Made by a program: the position numbers and the translations under genes
Shown: positions 9,246 through 17,723 of the stretch, piece by piece
Position numbering within the stretch: position 1 is the stretch's first letter
How the letters are laid out: each line of letters opens with the position of its first letter
Assembly: GCA_035524335.1 (NCBI GenBank)
Contig: DATKPE010000047.1
Location: 1-64,000 of the forward strand
Length of the DNA: 64,000 nucleotides
Direction: 5' to 3'
Source: DATKPE01 sp035524335
GTDB lineage: Bacteria > Bacteroidota > Ignavibacteria > UBA10030 > SZUA-254
Notes under the pieces: generated by a model
Databases searched by the model: none
Seen by the model: only the letters and a program-made list of their open reading frames with translations
What the model was told of the DNA's origin: nothing

Positions 9246-10195
9246 TTTGCAGCACCGCCTGTCAATTGTCGGAAAATGTCTTCGAGGCTCGTCTGTTCGC
9301 GGTGGAGTTCGAGGATGGTCCATCCGCGGGTGACGCAGAGCCGGAAGAGTTCCTTCCGGATGTCGGTCGCCTGGCCCGTTTCGATGGTAAACCGTTTTGA
9401 AGCGCCGTTCTGTTCCTGGAGGCTGACCGCCGTGACGGCCGGGATCGACCGGATCTGCACGGCGATGAGGTCGAAGGTGTCGGCGTCGCCGGTCTCGATT
9501 TCAACGACGACCTTCTCGCCCCCGTGGAGGTTGCGCTGAAGAACGGCGATCGGCCCGTCGGCGACGATCTTGCCGCGGTTGATGATGATCACGCGGTTGC
9601 AGGTCGCCTGGACCTCGGGGAGAATGTGTGTCGACAGGATGACGGTTTTCTCCCGGCCGATGTTCTGGATGAGGCTTCGGATCTCGACGATCTGATTCGG
9701 GTCGAGACCGCTGGTCGGCTCGTCGAGCACAAGGACGCGGGGATCGTGGATCATCGCCGCCGCCAGGCCGACGCGCTGGCGGTACCCTTTCGAGAGCTGG
9801 CCGATGTCCTTGTGCTTCATCTCCTGGAGGCCGCAGACATAGACCATCTCCCGGCGCCGCTGGTGGATCATCGACGCGCTCACGCCCTGCAGTTGTGCGG
9901 CGTATTCGAGATACTCCAGCACATTCATGTCGAGGTAGAGCGGGTTCTGCTCCGGCAGATAACCGACGAGCCGCCGCACCTCCAGCGACTCCCTCTGAAC
10001 ATCCCGCCCCTCGATTCTGACCGTTCCGCCGGAAGGAGCAAGATAGGAGGTGATCATCCGCATGGTGGTCGTTTTCCCCGCACCGTTCGGGCCAAGAAAT
10101 CCGAGAATCTCTCCCGCGTGCACGTCGAACGATATGGCGTCGACGGCTCGTGCGGTCCCGTACGATTTCGAGAGATTACTGACGCTGACAGACAT
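9242..10195 (-). CDS. gldA: GldA-like ABC transporter ATP-binding protein
   Basis: The 317-residue ATPase of the Gld-type ABC module. Walker A (GPNGAGKTT) lies near residue 35, a Q-loop at LPEQNPLY, the signature sequence as LSKGYRQRVGLA, and Walker B as VLVLDEPTSGLD with the H-loop in STHILPE. After the ATPase core is about 80 residues of extra C-terminal domain, usual for ABC-2 exporters of this class (compare NatA, DrrA, GldA). It is the first gene of a four-gene minus-strand operon with gldF, gldG and the DUF4340-LysM gene. The start codon begins MSVSVSNLSKSYG, which fits the family. Confidence 0.93.
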   Translation of the reverse strand: MSVSVSNLSKSYGTARAVDAISFDVHAGEILGFLGPNGAGKTTTMRMITSYLAPSGGTVRIEGRDVQRESLEVRRLVGYLPEQNPLYLDMNVLEYLEYAAQLQGVSASMIHQRRREMVYVCGLQEMKHKDIGQLSKGYRQRVGLAAAMIHDPRVLVLDEPTSGLDPNQIVEIRSLIQNIGREKTVILSTHILPEVQATCNRVIIINRGKIVADGPIAVLQRNLHGGEKVVVEIETGDADTFDLIAVQIRSIPAVTAVSLQEQNGASKRFTIETGQATDIRKELFRLCVTRGWTILELHREQTSLEDIFRQLTGGAAK

Positions 10196-10642
10196 TTCTT
10201 CCCTTTTTTGATGAGATGTGAAAAACCGTGGGAAATTCTCAAATACGAACAGAAAATATGAAAATTTTTAACTAAAAATGCAAGTTGGGAAAACCCGTTT
10301 TCTCCCCGTTCTCCGGCAATTTTAATGAATTCTTAATCCGGGGGCAACAACATTCTGATGTTTGTTTCGAATAATGGAAGGAACAGAGGATGGAGCGGCG
10401 CGGTTCCGCGACTGCCGAAAGAGATGACGGCACCTCGCGCCGGAGATGGAGAGTGGATGTGATCGGGATGACGGCCGCCGCCGTGCTCTGCTTCGCCGAC
10501 GCATAGGCCAGGCCATCCCGCGATGGGCACAGGATTTCCGGGTTGACGACGTTCCCGGACATCCGCGGCGTGATCTATCGCAGGTGATCCATTGTGGGGT
10601 GGTCGCTCGGCGCTCCCTCGCCGTGCGCGGCGGCCTCTCCGG
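10196..10642. other. Intergenic stretch between gldA and an unknown gene
   Basis: The first 150 bases are AT-rich and hold the probable gldA promoter and leader. The rest (10348-10642) is GC-rich. A 96-codon open frame on the minus strand here has no ribosome-binding site and no protein-like composition, so I see no gene in this stretch. Confidence 0.5.
10319..10347 (-). promoter_or_regulatory. Possible promoter of the gldA operon
   Basis: The minus strand reads TTGCCC, 17 bases, TAAAAT. The predicted start is near 10312, giving a leader of about 115 nt. The leader is AT-rich and contains a short hairpin with arms GGGAAAAC and GTTTTC-CCC around 10287-10306. Promoter strength is uncertain. 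Confidence 0.4.
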
Positions 10643-11089
10643 TCAGTTTCGCGAGAAGCGGATGAAGCCGGATTTCCCGCTCTTCGCCGGTTCCTTCGGA
10701 AGACGCAGAATGTAATCGTTTCCCTCCCGCTGGAACAGAATCTTTCCTTCCTTCATCGCAAAGTAGAGGGTGTACTCGACATCGCGCGGATGGTACTGGG
10801 TCATCCGTTCCATGAGATCGGTCTGTGCGATGCGCGGATAACTCAGGACAACGGTGCGGAGGTCGTGCAGGATCCCCTTGTAGAAATAATCGAACCGGTC
10901 GAAACAGCGGTATTCTTCTTCCGCGGCATGGAGCTGTCCCATGAAGAGGGGATGGATCCGGCTCGCCTTCTTCCATGAATCGATGCAGAGAAGGTACGCC
11001 ATGCGCGCGCCGAGCGGATCGTTCAGGCGGAACGATTCGCGCGCGAGTCGGAGATAATATTCGGCAGATTGCGACAACAGCAGTTCCAT
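10643..11089 (-). CDS. Conserved-looking helical protein of unknown function
   Basis: A 148-residue, charged, helical protein without membrane segments or signal peptide. Its N-terminal half (YYLRLARESFRLNDPLGARM) reads like a TPR-type helical hairpin. The second half carries RFDYFYKGILHDL and a short beta-like stretch VEYTLYFAMKEGKILFQREG. I do not recognise the family. ATG at 11089 is chosen over a GTG six codons upstream because GAGAG lies eight bases before it. Codon use resembles the neighbours. It is the only gene between gldA and the STAS gene and is separated from both by several hundred bases, so it is probably transcribed alone. Confidence 0.6.
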   Translation of the reverse strand: MELLLSQSAEYYLRLARESFRLNDPLGARMAYLLCIDSWKKASRIHPLFMGQLHAAEEEYRCFDRFDYFYKGILHDLRTVVLSYPRIAQTDLMERMTQYHPRDVEYTLYFAMKEGKILFQREGNDYILRLPKEPAKSGKSGFIRFSRN

Positions 11090-11457
11090 GGGTCGGTCTC
11101 TCAACACTCAATCATCACCGGCCGGTGAGGCCGGGCAGGTCTGTATGGTACACGTAATGAGCAAAAAGGGCCGGCGGGATCACGTGCTCCAGATCACGAA
11201 CGGCCGGGTTTACCTGTTTTATGAGGCTGTTTGACGCGGTTTTCCGGAGACTCCCGTGTTCCGGGGCGGACTGCCGGGAATCGGACCGGGAAACGGAGGC
11301 CCTTATCGCCGGCGAATCGGAGAGAACGGGAAAATGACGGCGGGAAGCGGCGATGCCGGCCGGAAAAATTCGGGGAAGAATAAGGGTAAATGTACCGCGA
11401 AGGCTGGAGAAACGAGAGCCGGGGGAGGGGTCGGAGACGCTCCCCCGGAATCGGAGA
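11090..11457. other. Intergenic stretch downstream of the STAS gene
   Basis: No gene is visible. Apart from the GC-rich hairpin at 11419-11448 I see short runs of open frame without ribosome-binding sites. On the minus strand this is the 3' side of the STAS gene and the 5' side of the unknown protein; no convincing -35/-10 pair was found. Confidence 0.45.
11419..11448 (-). terminator. GC-rich hairpin after the STAS gene
   Basis: Perfect 9-bp arms CCGGGGGAG and CTCCCCCGG enclose a 12-base loop, starting ten bases past the STAS stop codon. No real T-tract follows on the minus strand (CTCTCGTTTCTC), so it may be a weak terminator or a 3'-end stabiliser. Confidence 0.45.
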
Positions 11458-11805
11458 TCACTTTTTCGTTTTGAATGCCGCCATCGCGCGATCGACGGTC
11501 TCATAGGTGTCGAACACCTTCACAAGCTGGGTGATCATGAAAAGATTCTGAACCTTGCCGCCCACCTGGGCGAGGCTCAACTGACCTTCGCTGGCGCGAA
11601 CCCGGTTCAGGACCGAGATAAGCGAACCGAGACCGGAGCTGTTCATATAATTGACGCCGCCGAGATCAATGATGATCTTTTTCAGATTGTCCCCGAGCAG
11701 GCTGTCAATCTTCTCGCGGATTTTTGTCGTATCCGGTTCACCAAGAAGATCGCCCTTGAAATTCAATACGGCGACATCTCCCTCGATCTTTTCTTTGATC
11801 TGCAT
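11458..11805 (-). CDS. STAS-domain anti-sigma factor antagonist
   Basis: A 115-residue single-domain STAS protein like SpoIIAA/RsbV. These bind and sequester an anti-sigma kinase until phosphorylated on a conserved Ser. Visible are the first strand (MQIKEKIEGDVAVLNFKGDL) and the phospho-site loop DLGGVNYMNSSGLGSL, with the Ser pair before Gly-Leu-Gly; then a helix and the LAQVGGKVQNLF strand/helix. ATG at 11805 is chosen because it begins the domain and because a promoter lies upstream of it at 11851-11879; an upstream start at 11859 would be inside that promoter. No partner anti-sigma kinase is encoded in the window, so its target is unknown. Confidence 0.88.
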   Translation of the reverse strand: MQIKEKIEGDVAVLNFKGDLLGEPDTTKIREKIDSLLGDNLKKIIIDLGGVNYMNSSGLGSLISVLNRVRASEGQLSLAQVGGKVQNLFMITQLVKVFDTYETVDRAMAAFKTKK

Positions 11806-11850
11806 AGTGTTTCCCGAAAAATAAGTAATGTGGTAGGAAATTGATGCCGT

Positions 11851-11879
11851 ATCATACAAAAAGCCGGGGAAAAAGTCAA
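11851..11879 (-). promoter_or_regulatory. Promoter of the STAS gene
   Basis: The minus strand reads TTGACT, 17 bases, TATGAT. The predicted transcript start is near 11844, about 40 nt ahead of the ATG at 11805. The -35 overlaps the last codons of thrC, so the STAS gene has its own promoter even though it follows thrC closely. Confidence 0.55.
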
Positions 11880-13063
11880 ACGAACCGTAAAATCTGCATC
11901 AGTTCGCGGTATTTATACCCGCTCCCGGTGTTGAAGATGACCGTTGTTTCCCCGGGCTCGAGCCACCCCGTCCCGGTCAGATGTCGGGCCGCCAGGATCG
12001 TGGCGGCTCCCTCCGGTGAAAGCAGAATTCCTTCCTGAGAGGCGCACTCCGCGATGGCCCCGGGCAGATCCCGGTCACCGACCGCGACCGCAGTTCCCCC
12101 GCTCTCTGCGATGATGTCCAGAATGGTCTTGTCGGCGAACGCTTTCGGGACGCGGAGTCCGGCCGCAATGGTTGCCGCGTCGGGCCAGAATTCCGCCCGC
12201 GCCTGCTTCCGCTCGACCGCCGCCACGATCGGCGCACAGCCGCTCATCTGCACGGCGACCATGCGCGGTTTTTTCCCCGACGTCCAGCCGAGCTCTTCCA
12301 GTTCCCCGAATGCCTTCCACATGCCGATCAGACCGGTCCCACCCCCCGTCGGATAGATGACGACGTCCGGGAGCCGCCACCCGAGCTGGCCCGCGATCTC
12401 ATAGCCAAGTGTTTTCTTTCCCTCCAGACGGTACGGTTCCTTCATCGTCGACATGTCGAACCATCCCTGCCCGCTCCCCGCCGCGGACATCGCCTTCGCC
12501 GCGTCGCTGATGACGCCGTCGACAAGGCGGACATCCGCTCCGAATGCCGCCGCTTCTTCTCGGTTGACGATCGGGGTGTCGGAAGGAATGAAGATGTGCG
12601 CCTTCATCCCGCAGTGTGCGGCATAGGCGGCGAGCGCGCTTCCGGCATTCCCCGCCGACGGCATCGAAATGTCCCGGATTTCCAGCTCACTGCATTTCGA
12701 AATTGCGACGCTCACACCGCGCGCTTTGAACGAGCCGGTCGGATTCCCTCCTTCATCCTTCAGGAGGAGACGTTCGATGCCCAGACGCTTGCCCATCCGT
12801 TCGAGCCGGAGAAGCGGCGTTCCCCCTTCGCCGAGCGAAATGATGTGCCGTTCGTCGAAAACGGGAAGCAGTTTCCGATACCGCCAGAGCGATTCCCCGC
12901 CCCCCTCAAAGGCCGACCGGTCAAGCCGGCTCCGCGCCGCGCTCAGATCATACCGTGCAAAGAGCGGCTGTTGGCACTCCGGGCAGAACGTCCGGATGGA
13001 GCGGGGTTCGAATGTACGGGTGCAGGACTGGCACCGCAGAGTCTGGAAGAAAGTTTCTGTCAC
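11876..13063 (-). CDS. thrC: Threonine synthase (PLP-dependent)
   Basis: Converts O-phosphohomoserine to threonine. The 395-residue protein opens with a zinc-ribbon-like pair of CxxC motifs (LRCQSC and FCPEC), found in the archaeal/plant-like ThrC class. The fold-type II PLP core follows: PLP lysine in GSFKARG, SAGNAG phosphate-pocket loop, and PTGGGTGLIG glycine loop; the C-terminal end has FNTGSGYKY. I start it at GTG 13063 instead of the in-frame ATG at 13117. A promoter occupies 13089-13117, which puts the transcript start near 13082, and family members start just before the first Cys pair. A related enzyme such as threonine dehydratase is less likely, given the zinc ribbon and length. 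Confidence 0.9.
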   Translation of the reverse strand: MTETFFQTLRCQSCTRTFEPRSIRTFCPECQQPLFARYDLSAARSRLDRSAFEGGGESLWRYRKLLPVFDERHIISLGEGGTPLLRLERMGKRLGIERLLLKDEGGNPTGSFKARGVSVAISKCSELEIRDISMPSAGNAGSALAAYAAHCGMKAHIFIPSDTPIVNREEAAAFGADVRLVDGVISDAAKAMSAAGSGQGWFDMSTMKEPYRLEGKKTLGYEIAGQLGWRLPDVVIYPTGGGTGLIGMWKAFGELEELGWTSGKKPRMVAVQMSGCAPIVAAVERKQARAEFWPDAATIAAGLRVPKAFADKTILDIIAESGGTAVAVGDRDLPGAIAECASQEGILLSPEGAATILAARHLTGTGWLEPGETTVIFNTGSGYKYRELMQILRFV

Positions 13064-13088
13064 GGGATGTCGGGACGGTTGACGCGGA

Positions 13089-13117
13089 AATATAAAGGTA
13101 TTTCGTGCAGGAGTCAA
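13089..13117 (-). promoter_or_regulatory. Promoter of thrC
   Basis: The minus strand reads TTGACT, 17 bases, TATATT, followed by TC. The predicted start near 13082 leaves roughly 20 nt before the GTG at 13063. It overlaps the in-frame ATG at 13117 and so argues against that start. Confidence 0.6.
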
Positions 13118-13176
13118 TCGCCTCTGAAATCGGTTTTTGGAAGAGAATTTTGTACATTCACCGCACAGGTTCGACC

Positions 13177-14274
13177 ATGGATAAAACGATTCTGATCCTC
13201 GGTAGCGGCATCGGCGGCATCGTGACGGCGAGGGAACTGCGCCGTCACCTCGGCGAATCTCACCGCATTATTCTCGTCGACCGGGAACCGGTCCTTGCCT
13301 TTCCGCCCTCATTTCTCTGGGTGATGATCGGGTGGCGCACCCCCGAAGCGGTGCAGAAGTCTCTCGCCCTTGTCTCCAAATACGGCATCGAATACAGGCG
13401 CGCCACAGTGGAGGAGATTTCCGTCGCAGACAGGAAAGTGCGCACCTCCGCGGAAACTATTCCGTTCGATTATCTGGTCATTGCCCTGGGCGCCGAACCG
13501 CTGGAGAATGCAGCGGTCGGGTCCCGCGCGGGGTTTCAGTCGCTCGACACCCTCCGCTGTGTGGAGGACCTGCGCAGACGCATCGGGGCGTTCGGGCAGG
13601 GGAGCGTGGCGGTCGTCATCGGCGGCACGCCGTACCGCTGTCCGCCGGTGCCGTATGAAACCGCCTTTCTTCTCGATTCCTATTTCCGCCGGCGGTCTGC
13701 ATCGGTTTCGATCGAAGTGGCCACGCCGGAGAAGGAACCGCTGAGCGGGCTCGGACGGGCCGCGGGAGGGATGATCCGGACGATGACCGGCGAGCGGGCG
13801 ATCGGTCTCCGGACCGGGATCGCCGCGGCGCCGGAAGCCGATCTCGTGATCTATATTCCGCCGGTGGGAGCGCCCGGCGTTGTGCGGGATGCCGGCATCA
13901 CCGACGCGTCAGGCTGGATTCCGGTCGACCCGCACTCGATGGAAACCGCGCATGAAAATATTTTCGCGATTGGAGATATTGCCGGGATCCGACTGCCGGA
14001 AGGGTTCGCGTTTCCGAAGGGGGGCATCCTCGCGGCGGATCATGCCGAGACCGCCGCACATATCATCGCCCGCAGGATCCACGGGCGTGAACCAGTGAAG
14101 TTTTTCAACGGTGTCGGATCCTGCTTTCTGGAGGTTGGGAACGGCAGGGCAGGGTTTATCCACGCCGAACTTTATGCATCACCTGAACCGAAACTTGTAT
14201 TTCATGAACCGAGCGTAGGTTATCACTGGGCGAAGGTGGTCCATGAAAAGTACTGGTTATGGCGCTGGTTCTAA
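13177..14274 (+). CDS. Sulfide:quinone-oxidoreductase-like FAD protein
   Basis: A 365-residue flavoprotein of the SQR/NDH-2 family. The N-terminal dinucleotide fold has GSGIGG; a second region has VVIGGTPYRCPPVPYE, where SQR-like enzymes place a redox Cys next to the Pro-Pro motif (Cys155 here). The FAD-binding FAIGDIAG lies near the C-terminus. A second Cys sits at 316 in GVGSCFLEVG. True SQR usually has two or three catalytic cysteines, so sulfide oxidation is plausible; a related persulfide or NADH dehydrogenase role is possible. The C-terminus ends in an aromatic, amphipathic YWLWRWF tail that fits membrane attachment. ATG 13177 is preferred because it starts the nucleotide fold directly. 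The gene is divergent from thrC. Confidence 0.8.
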   Translation: MDKTILILGSGIGGIVTARELRRHLGESHRIILVDREPVLAFPPSFLWVMIGWRTPEAVQKSLALVSKYGIEYRRATVEEISVADRKVRTSAETIPFDYLVIALGAEPLENAAVGSRAGFQSLDTLRCVEDLRRRIGAFGQGSVAVVIGGTPYRCPPVPYETAFLLDSYFRRRSASVSIEVATPEKEPLSGLGRAAGGMIRTMTGERAIGLRTGIAAAPEADLVIYIPPVGAPGVVRDAGITDASGWIPVDPHSMETAHENIFAIGDIAGIRLPEGFAFPKGGILAADHAETAAHIIARRIHGREPVKFFNGVGSCFLEVGNGRAGFIHAELYASPEPKLVFHEPSVGYHWAKVVHEKYWLWRWF

Positions 14275-14284
14275 TAAAAAAACG

Positions 14285-14387
14285 CGTTAAATAAACGAAA
14301 TTAGAGCATTTTTTAGGAAAAATTAATATTTCCTAATTTTTGAAAAAAATGGAACTTTTTAATAAATAATTTCGTTATATTAACGAA
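14285..14387. repeat. AT-rich island with a pair of near-identical palindromes
   Basis: CGTTAAATAAACGAA (14285-14299) and CGTTATATTAACGAA (14373-14387) match at 13 of 15 bases and stand 88 bp apart; the second has perfect 5-bp arms (CGTTA/TAACG). Between them is another inverted repeat, TTAGGAAA and TTTCCTAA (14313-14320 and 14329-14336). The island is strikingly AT-rich for this genome. The second palindrome sits over the predicted start of the small RNA. Confidence 0.6.
14340..14368 (+). promoter_or_regulatory. Probable promoter of the small RNA
   Basis: TTGAAA, 17 bases, TAAATA in the AT-rich island. The predicted start near 14375 falls inside the palindrome at 14373-14387, a classical operator position. 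Confidence 0.45.
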
Positions 14388-14486
14388 TCCCGTCCTCAGT
14401 GGATTGTGGTGAATGGTGGATTAGGCTTGGTGGATGAAGTCGAGGATGGGGGTACGGAGCCGCTGAATTTTCAGCGGCTTTTTTTA
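14375..14486 (+). ncRNA. Putative small RNA with intrinsic terminator
   Basis: A 110-nt stretch between a promoter-like sequence (14340-14368) and a strong intrinsic terminator (14458-14485), with no open frame: the only ATG (14413) meets a stop three codons later. The body is G/U-rich and carries TGG triplets at a 7-base period (14400, 14407, 14414, 14428). It lies between the SQR-like gene on the same strand and acs, which converges on it. I do not recognise the family, and it is not 6S, SRP or tmRNA by eye. An alternative is that this is simply the 3' end of the SQR transcript. Confidence 0.45.
14458..14485 (+). terminator. Strong intrinsic terminator
   Basis: Perfect 9-bp stem AGCCGCTGA/TCAGCGGCT with a 4-base loop, followed by seven T residues. 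It points in the plus direction and ends the putative small RNA (or the SQR-like transcript). Confidence 0.88.
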
Positions 14487-14520
14487 TTTATACCATGAAT
14501 TCCTGCGAATCGGGAATTCC

Positions 14521-16413
14521 TCATTCCTCCAGGGTGGTGATATTCCCGGGATCCACCCCCAGCGCTTTTGCCTTCAGGACTCTCCTCATTATTTTGCCGC
14601 TTCTCGTTTTCGGCAGTGCGTCGACGATCGTGATGTGCTCCGGTTTGGCAATCGGGCCGAGTTCATGCGCCACGTGTGTCCGCAACTCCTCGATGAGATG
14701 CTCATGCTTTTCGGCGCCGGCGCGCAGAATGACGTAGGCGTGGATCGCATTTCCCTTCACCTCGTGCGGCAGTCCGATCGCCGCCGCTTCCGCCACCGCA
14801 TGATGGCTCACCAGCGCGCTTTCGATTTCCGCCGTTCCCAGACGGTAGCCCGATACCTTGATGACGTCGTCCACCCGGCCGATGATCCAGTAGTATCCGT
14901 CCTCATCCCGCCGCGCCGAATCGCCGGTCGTGTAGACGCCCGGATACCGCGACCAGTACTGCTGGACATACCGGTCGGGATCGCGGTAGACGGTCCGGAG
15001 CATCGCCGGCCACGGCGATTTGATTACGAGAAATCCCTCTTCGTTCGGTTTTGCCGGCGTCCCCTCCTCGGTATAGACATCCATCACCACGCCCGGAAAT
15101 GGCCTGGTGCCGGAACCCGGTTTCAGCGGCATCGAGGGAACGGGACTGATCATGAACATGCCCGTCTCCGTCTGCCACCAGGTGTCCATGATCGGACAGC
15201 GGTTCCTGCCGACCACCCGGTGATACCACTTCCACGCCTCCGGATTGATCGGCTCTCCCACCGACCCGAGCAGACGGAGCGACGACAGATCATGACGGTT
15301 CGGCCATGCCTCCCCGAACCGCATGAGTCCCCGGATCGCGGTCGGCGCCGTATAGAGAATGTTGATGCCGTATTTCTCGATCATCTGCCACCAACGGTTC
15401 GGATAGGGGTAGGTCGGCGCCCCTTCATACATGAATGAGGTGGTTCCGTTGAGCAGTGGTCCGTAGACGATGTAGCTGTGTCCGGTGATCCATCCCGGAT
15501 CCGCGGCGCACCAGTACCGGTCCTCCTCATGAATGTCGAAAACGTACTTGAGGGTGGCGTAGGTCCCGACCATATATCCGCCGTGCGTGTGGAGAATGGC
15601 CTTCGGCTTTCCCGTCGTGCCGGATGTGTAGAGAATGAAAAGCGGGTCTTCGGCGTCCATTTCCTCGATCTGACAGCTGTTGTTCGCGATCGGGAGGGCC
15701 ATCAGCTCGTGGTACCACATATCCCTTCCCGATTCCATGTTGACCGGCTCGCCGGTCCGCTTTACCACCAGGACGCTCTCCACCGTTGCGGCCCGCTGGA
15801 GCGCCTCATCGGCAATCTGTTTGAGAGGAACGATTTTGCCCCGCTGGAATGCGCCGTCGCAGGTGATCAGGACTTTCGACTGGCTGTCTTCGATCCGTTC
15901 CGCCAGCGCCTCCACGGTGAAGCCGCCGTACACAACCGAATGGATCGCACCGATACGGGCGCAGGCGAGCATCGCGATCGGGAGCTCCGGAATCCTTCCC
16001 ATGTAGATCGTGACCCGGTCGCCCTTCCGGACGCCCAGACTCCGGAGGACGTTTGCAAACTTGCACGTTTCGCGCCGCAGTGCAAAATAGGAAAACGACC
16101 GGAACTCTCCCTTTTCCCCTTCCCAGAGAAGCGCAAGTTTGTTGCGCCGTGCCGTCAGCGTGTGCCGGTCGAGACAATTGTAAACGATGTTCACCTTCCC
16201 GTCGACGAACCAGCGGTAAAAGGGTTTTTTTGTCTCGTCGAGAACCTTCGACCATGGCTTGAACCAGTGCAGTTCGCGCGCCTCTTTTCCCCAGAATCCC
16301 GCCAGATCGCCTGAGGCGGCGGCCGACATCGCTTCGTAATCCTTCGCGTGCGAATATTCCACCGTATCCTGCGACGGATAGAATACCTCTCCCGACAATG
16401 AACGCTGGCTCAT
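14521..16413 (-). CDS. acs: Acetyl-CoA synthetase (AMP-forming)
   Basis: Makes acetyl-CoA from acetate, ATP and CoA via acetyl-AMP. The 630-residue length is close to the usual 650. It shows the AMP-binding P-loop YTSGTTGKPK (about 259-268), the acetate/AMP motif TWWQTETG (about 409-417), TTGDSARRDEDGYYW, the hinge region GRVDDVIKVSGYRL, and PKTRSGKIMRR near the C-terminus, whose Lys is the catalytic residue inactivated by acetylation in well-studied Acs. The Trp in the WWQTETG region favours a small acyl substrate such as acetate. The gene is on its own, downstream of the DMT-like transporter on the same strand with about 180 bp between. Confidence 0.96.
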   Translation of the reverse strand: MSQRSLSGEVFYPSQDTVEYSHAKDYEAMSAAASGDLAGFWGKEARELHWFKPWSKVLDETKKPFYRWFVDGKVNIVYNCLDRHTLTARRNKLALLWEGEKGEFRSFSYFALRRETCKFANVLRSLGVRKGDRVTIYMGRIPELPIAMLACARIGAIHSVVYGGFTVEALAERIEDSQSKVLITCDGAFQRGKIVPLKQIADEALQRAATVESVLVVKRTGEPVNMESGRDMWYHELMALPIANNSCQIEEMDAEDPLFILYTSGTTGKPKAILHTHGGYMVGTYATLKYVFDIHEEDRYWCAADPGWITGHSYIVYGPLLNGTTSFMYEGAPTYPYPNRWWQMIEKYGINILYTAPTAIRGLMRFGEAWPNRHDLSSLRLLGSVGEPINPEAWKWYHRVVGRNRCPIMDTWWQTETGMFMISPVPSMPLKPGSGTRPFPGVVMDVYTEEGTPAKPNEEGFLVIKSPWPAMLRTVYRDPDRYVQQYWSRYPGVYTTGDSARRDEDGYYWIIGRVDDVIKVSGYRLGTAEIESALVSHHAVAEAAAIGLPHEVKGNAIHAYVILRAGAEKHEHLIEELRTHVAHELGPIAKPEHITIVDALPKTRSGKIMRRVLKAKALGVDPGNITTLEE

Positions 16414-16597
16414 GATTCCGGTCCTCTCGATATGTGATCAGGTGGTACGATGCCTGCCGTGATTGATCCGGCGCCTCTCAGCGGTCCGCAAGGTGTGCAT
16501 GCCCGCTCCGGCACCTCAGGAAAAGGTAAGAAGGGAGGAGGAGGAATTCAAGTGGCCGTCCGTCCGGCGGTGCACCCGGTATCGCGGAACCTCCGGT

Positions 16598-17689
16598 TCA
16601 GTGGGCCGGGGTGCGCGCCAGCTCCGCCGTCCGTTTCCGCTCGGCAACCGACAGGAAGCCGACGGCAATGAAGATGAACACCAGTGAAAGCCAGTCCTGC
16701 GGCTTCGGAAACCTGTCCTGAAACAGAAGGTAGGAGATGATCGTCGCCGTCGTTCCGGCGACCAGGGAGGTCAGGCGGTTCACCAGACCCGCAAATGTGG
16801 CGGTCCGCCCCTTGAACATGAATATGAAGACCGAAAAGAAGGCGACCATGCCGTACGCAAGCCCCGAAACGACCGCCCATGGCCAGATCGGGTGCGGACT
16901 GATGAATGCGGTGTGAAATTTCAACAGCACCCTGCTCGTACTCCCGGTCCAGGCGGGGAGAACGAAGAGAAGAATTCCCGCCAGCACCATCGCCGCCGAC
17001 GCGGAAATCTGCTCGATCGCGAAAAATCCCTGGTTGTCCAGCTTCGTCCCCGCCGGTCGCGTGTTTTTATAGTAATTCATGATGTAGATCCGGATGCTGT
17101 AGGCGACGATGTAACTTCCCAGGATCACCATCGCCGGAACGGAGTGCACAAACTCAAAATCGCCCGGTCCGACCCAGAGGATATTGACCGCCGCCGCGGA
17201 GAGCGCGAACAGGACGGCGATATTCTCCTCGCGGTATACATGTTTTTTGAGGATCCCCTGCCGGATCTGCAGGGCGTCGACGGTCCGGCTGATGATGATC
17301 ACGCTCGCCCGCATGATCACCATGGCGACCATGACCGATATCGGCAGGAGATACATGAGCGTCGTCGTCGGAATGACGATCGCCGTGCATATTCCCGAAG
17401 GAATGATATAGAGATATTCCATCGGAATGGTCACCGGCCCGGCCTTGATGCGCCGGATGGTGGTGAGGTGATACCACCCGAACAGAAGCACCACCACGAG
17501 GCAGATCAGATTCCCCCCGATGGTGTTGAAGGCGAGATACTCAATTTCGTTCATGCCGGGAAGCCCCGCGGCGGCGCTCCCGGTGAAATATTTCACCGTC
17601 ACCCCGGTTACGACGTAAAATGAAAAATAGCCGATACAGAGCTGAAGCAGTCGACCGGTACTTCCCTCGGTGGTCTTGAAAAGATTCAT
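16598..17689 (-). CDS. DMT/EamA-like multispanning transporter
   Basis: A 363-residue membrane protein with about ten hydrophobic helices. The last helix pair (DWLSLVFIFIAVGFLSVAERKR) resembles the closing segment of drug/metabolite (EamA) transporters, and the helix before it has the typical LVNRLTSLVAGTTATIISYLLF. The substrate is unknown. ATG at 17689 is chosen because it lies behind an AGGG sequence and directly before the first conserved segment; a TTG eight codons upstream is less likely. A promoter and a palindrome stand just upstream (17724-17768), suggesting control by a repressor. Confidence 0.7.
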   Translation of the reverse strand: MNLFKTTEGSTGRLLQLCIGYFSFYVVTGVTVKYFTGSAAAGLPGMNEIEYLAFNTIGGNLICLVVVLLFGWYHLTTIRRIKAGPVTIPMEYLYIIPSGICTAIVIPTTTLMYLLPISVMVAMVIMRASVIIISRTVDALQIRQGILKKHVYREENIAVLFALSAAAVNILWVGPGDFEFVHSVPAMVILGSYIVAYSIRIYIMNYYKNTRPAGTKLDNQGFFAIEQISASAAMVLAGILLFVLPAWTGSTSRVLLKFHTAFISPHPIWPWAVVSGLAYGMVAFFSVFIFMFKGRTATFAGLVNRLTSLVAGTTATIISYLLFQDRFPKPQDWLSLVFIFIAVGFLSVAERKRTAELARTPAH

Positions 17690-17723
17690 TTCGTATCCCT
17701 GTCCCTCTGCCAACTTCGCGGAA

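Noticed and set aside
10272..10562. Possible 96-residue protein upstream of gldA
   Set aside because: No ribosome-binding site, no protein-like composition and it covers the likely gldA promoter.
14400..14437. TGG repeats resembling an MraZ operator
   Set aside because: MraZ boxes as I know them have about ten-base spacing of TGGG-type repeats and lie before mraZ. Here the spacing is seven and no mraZ or cell-division gene follows; a terminator does.
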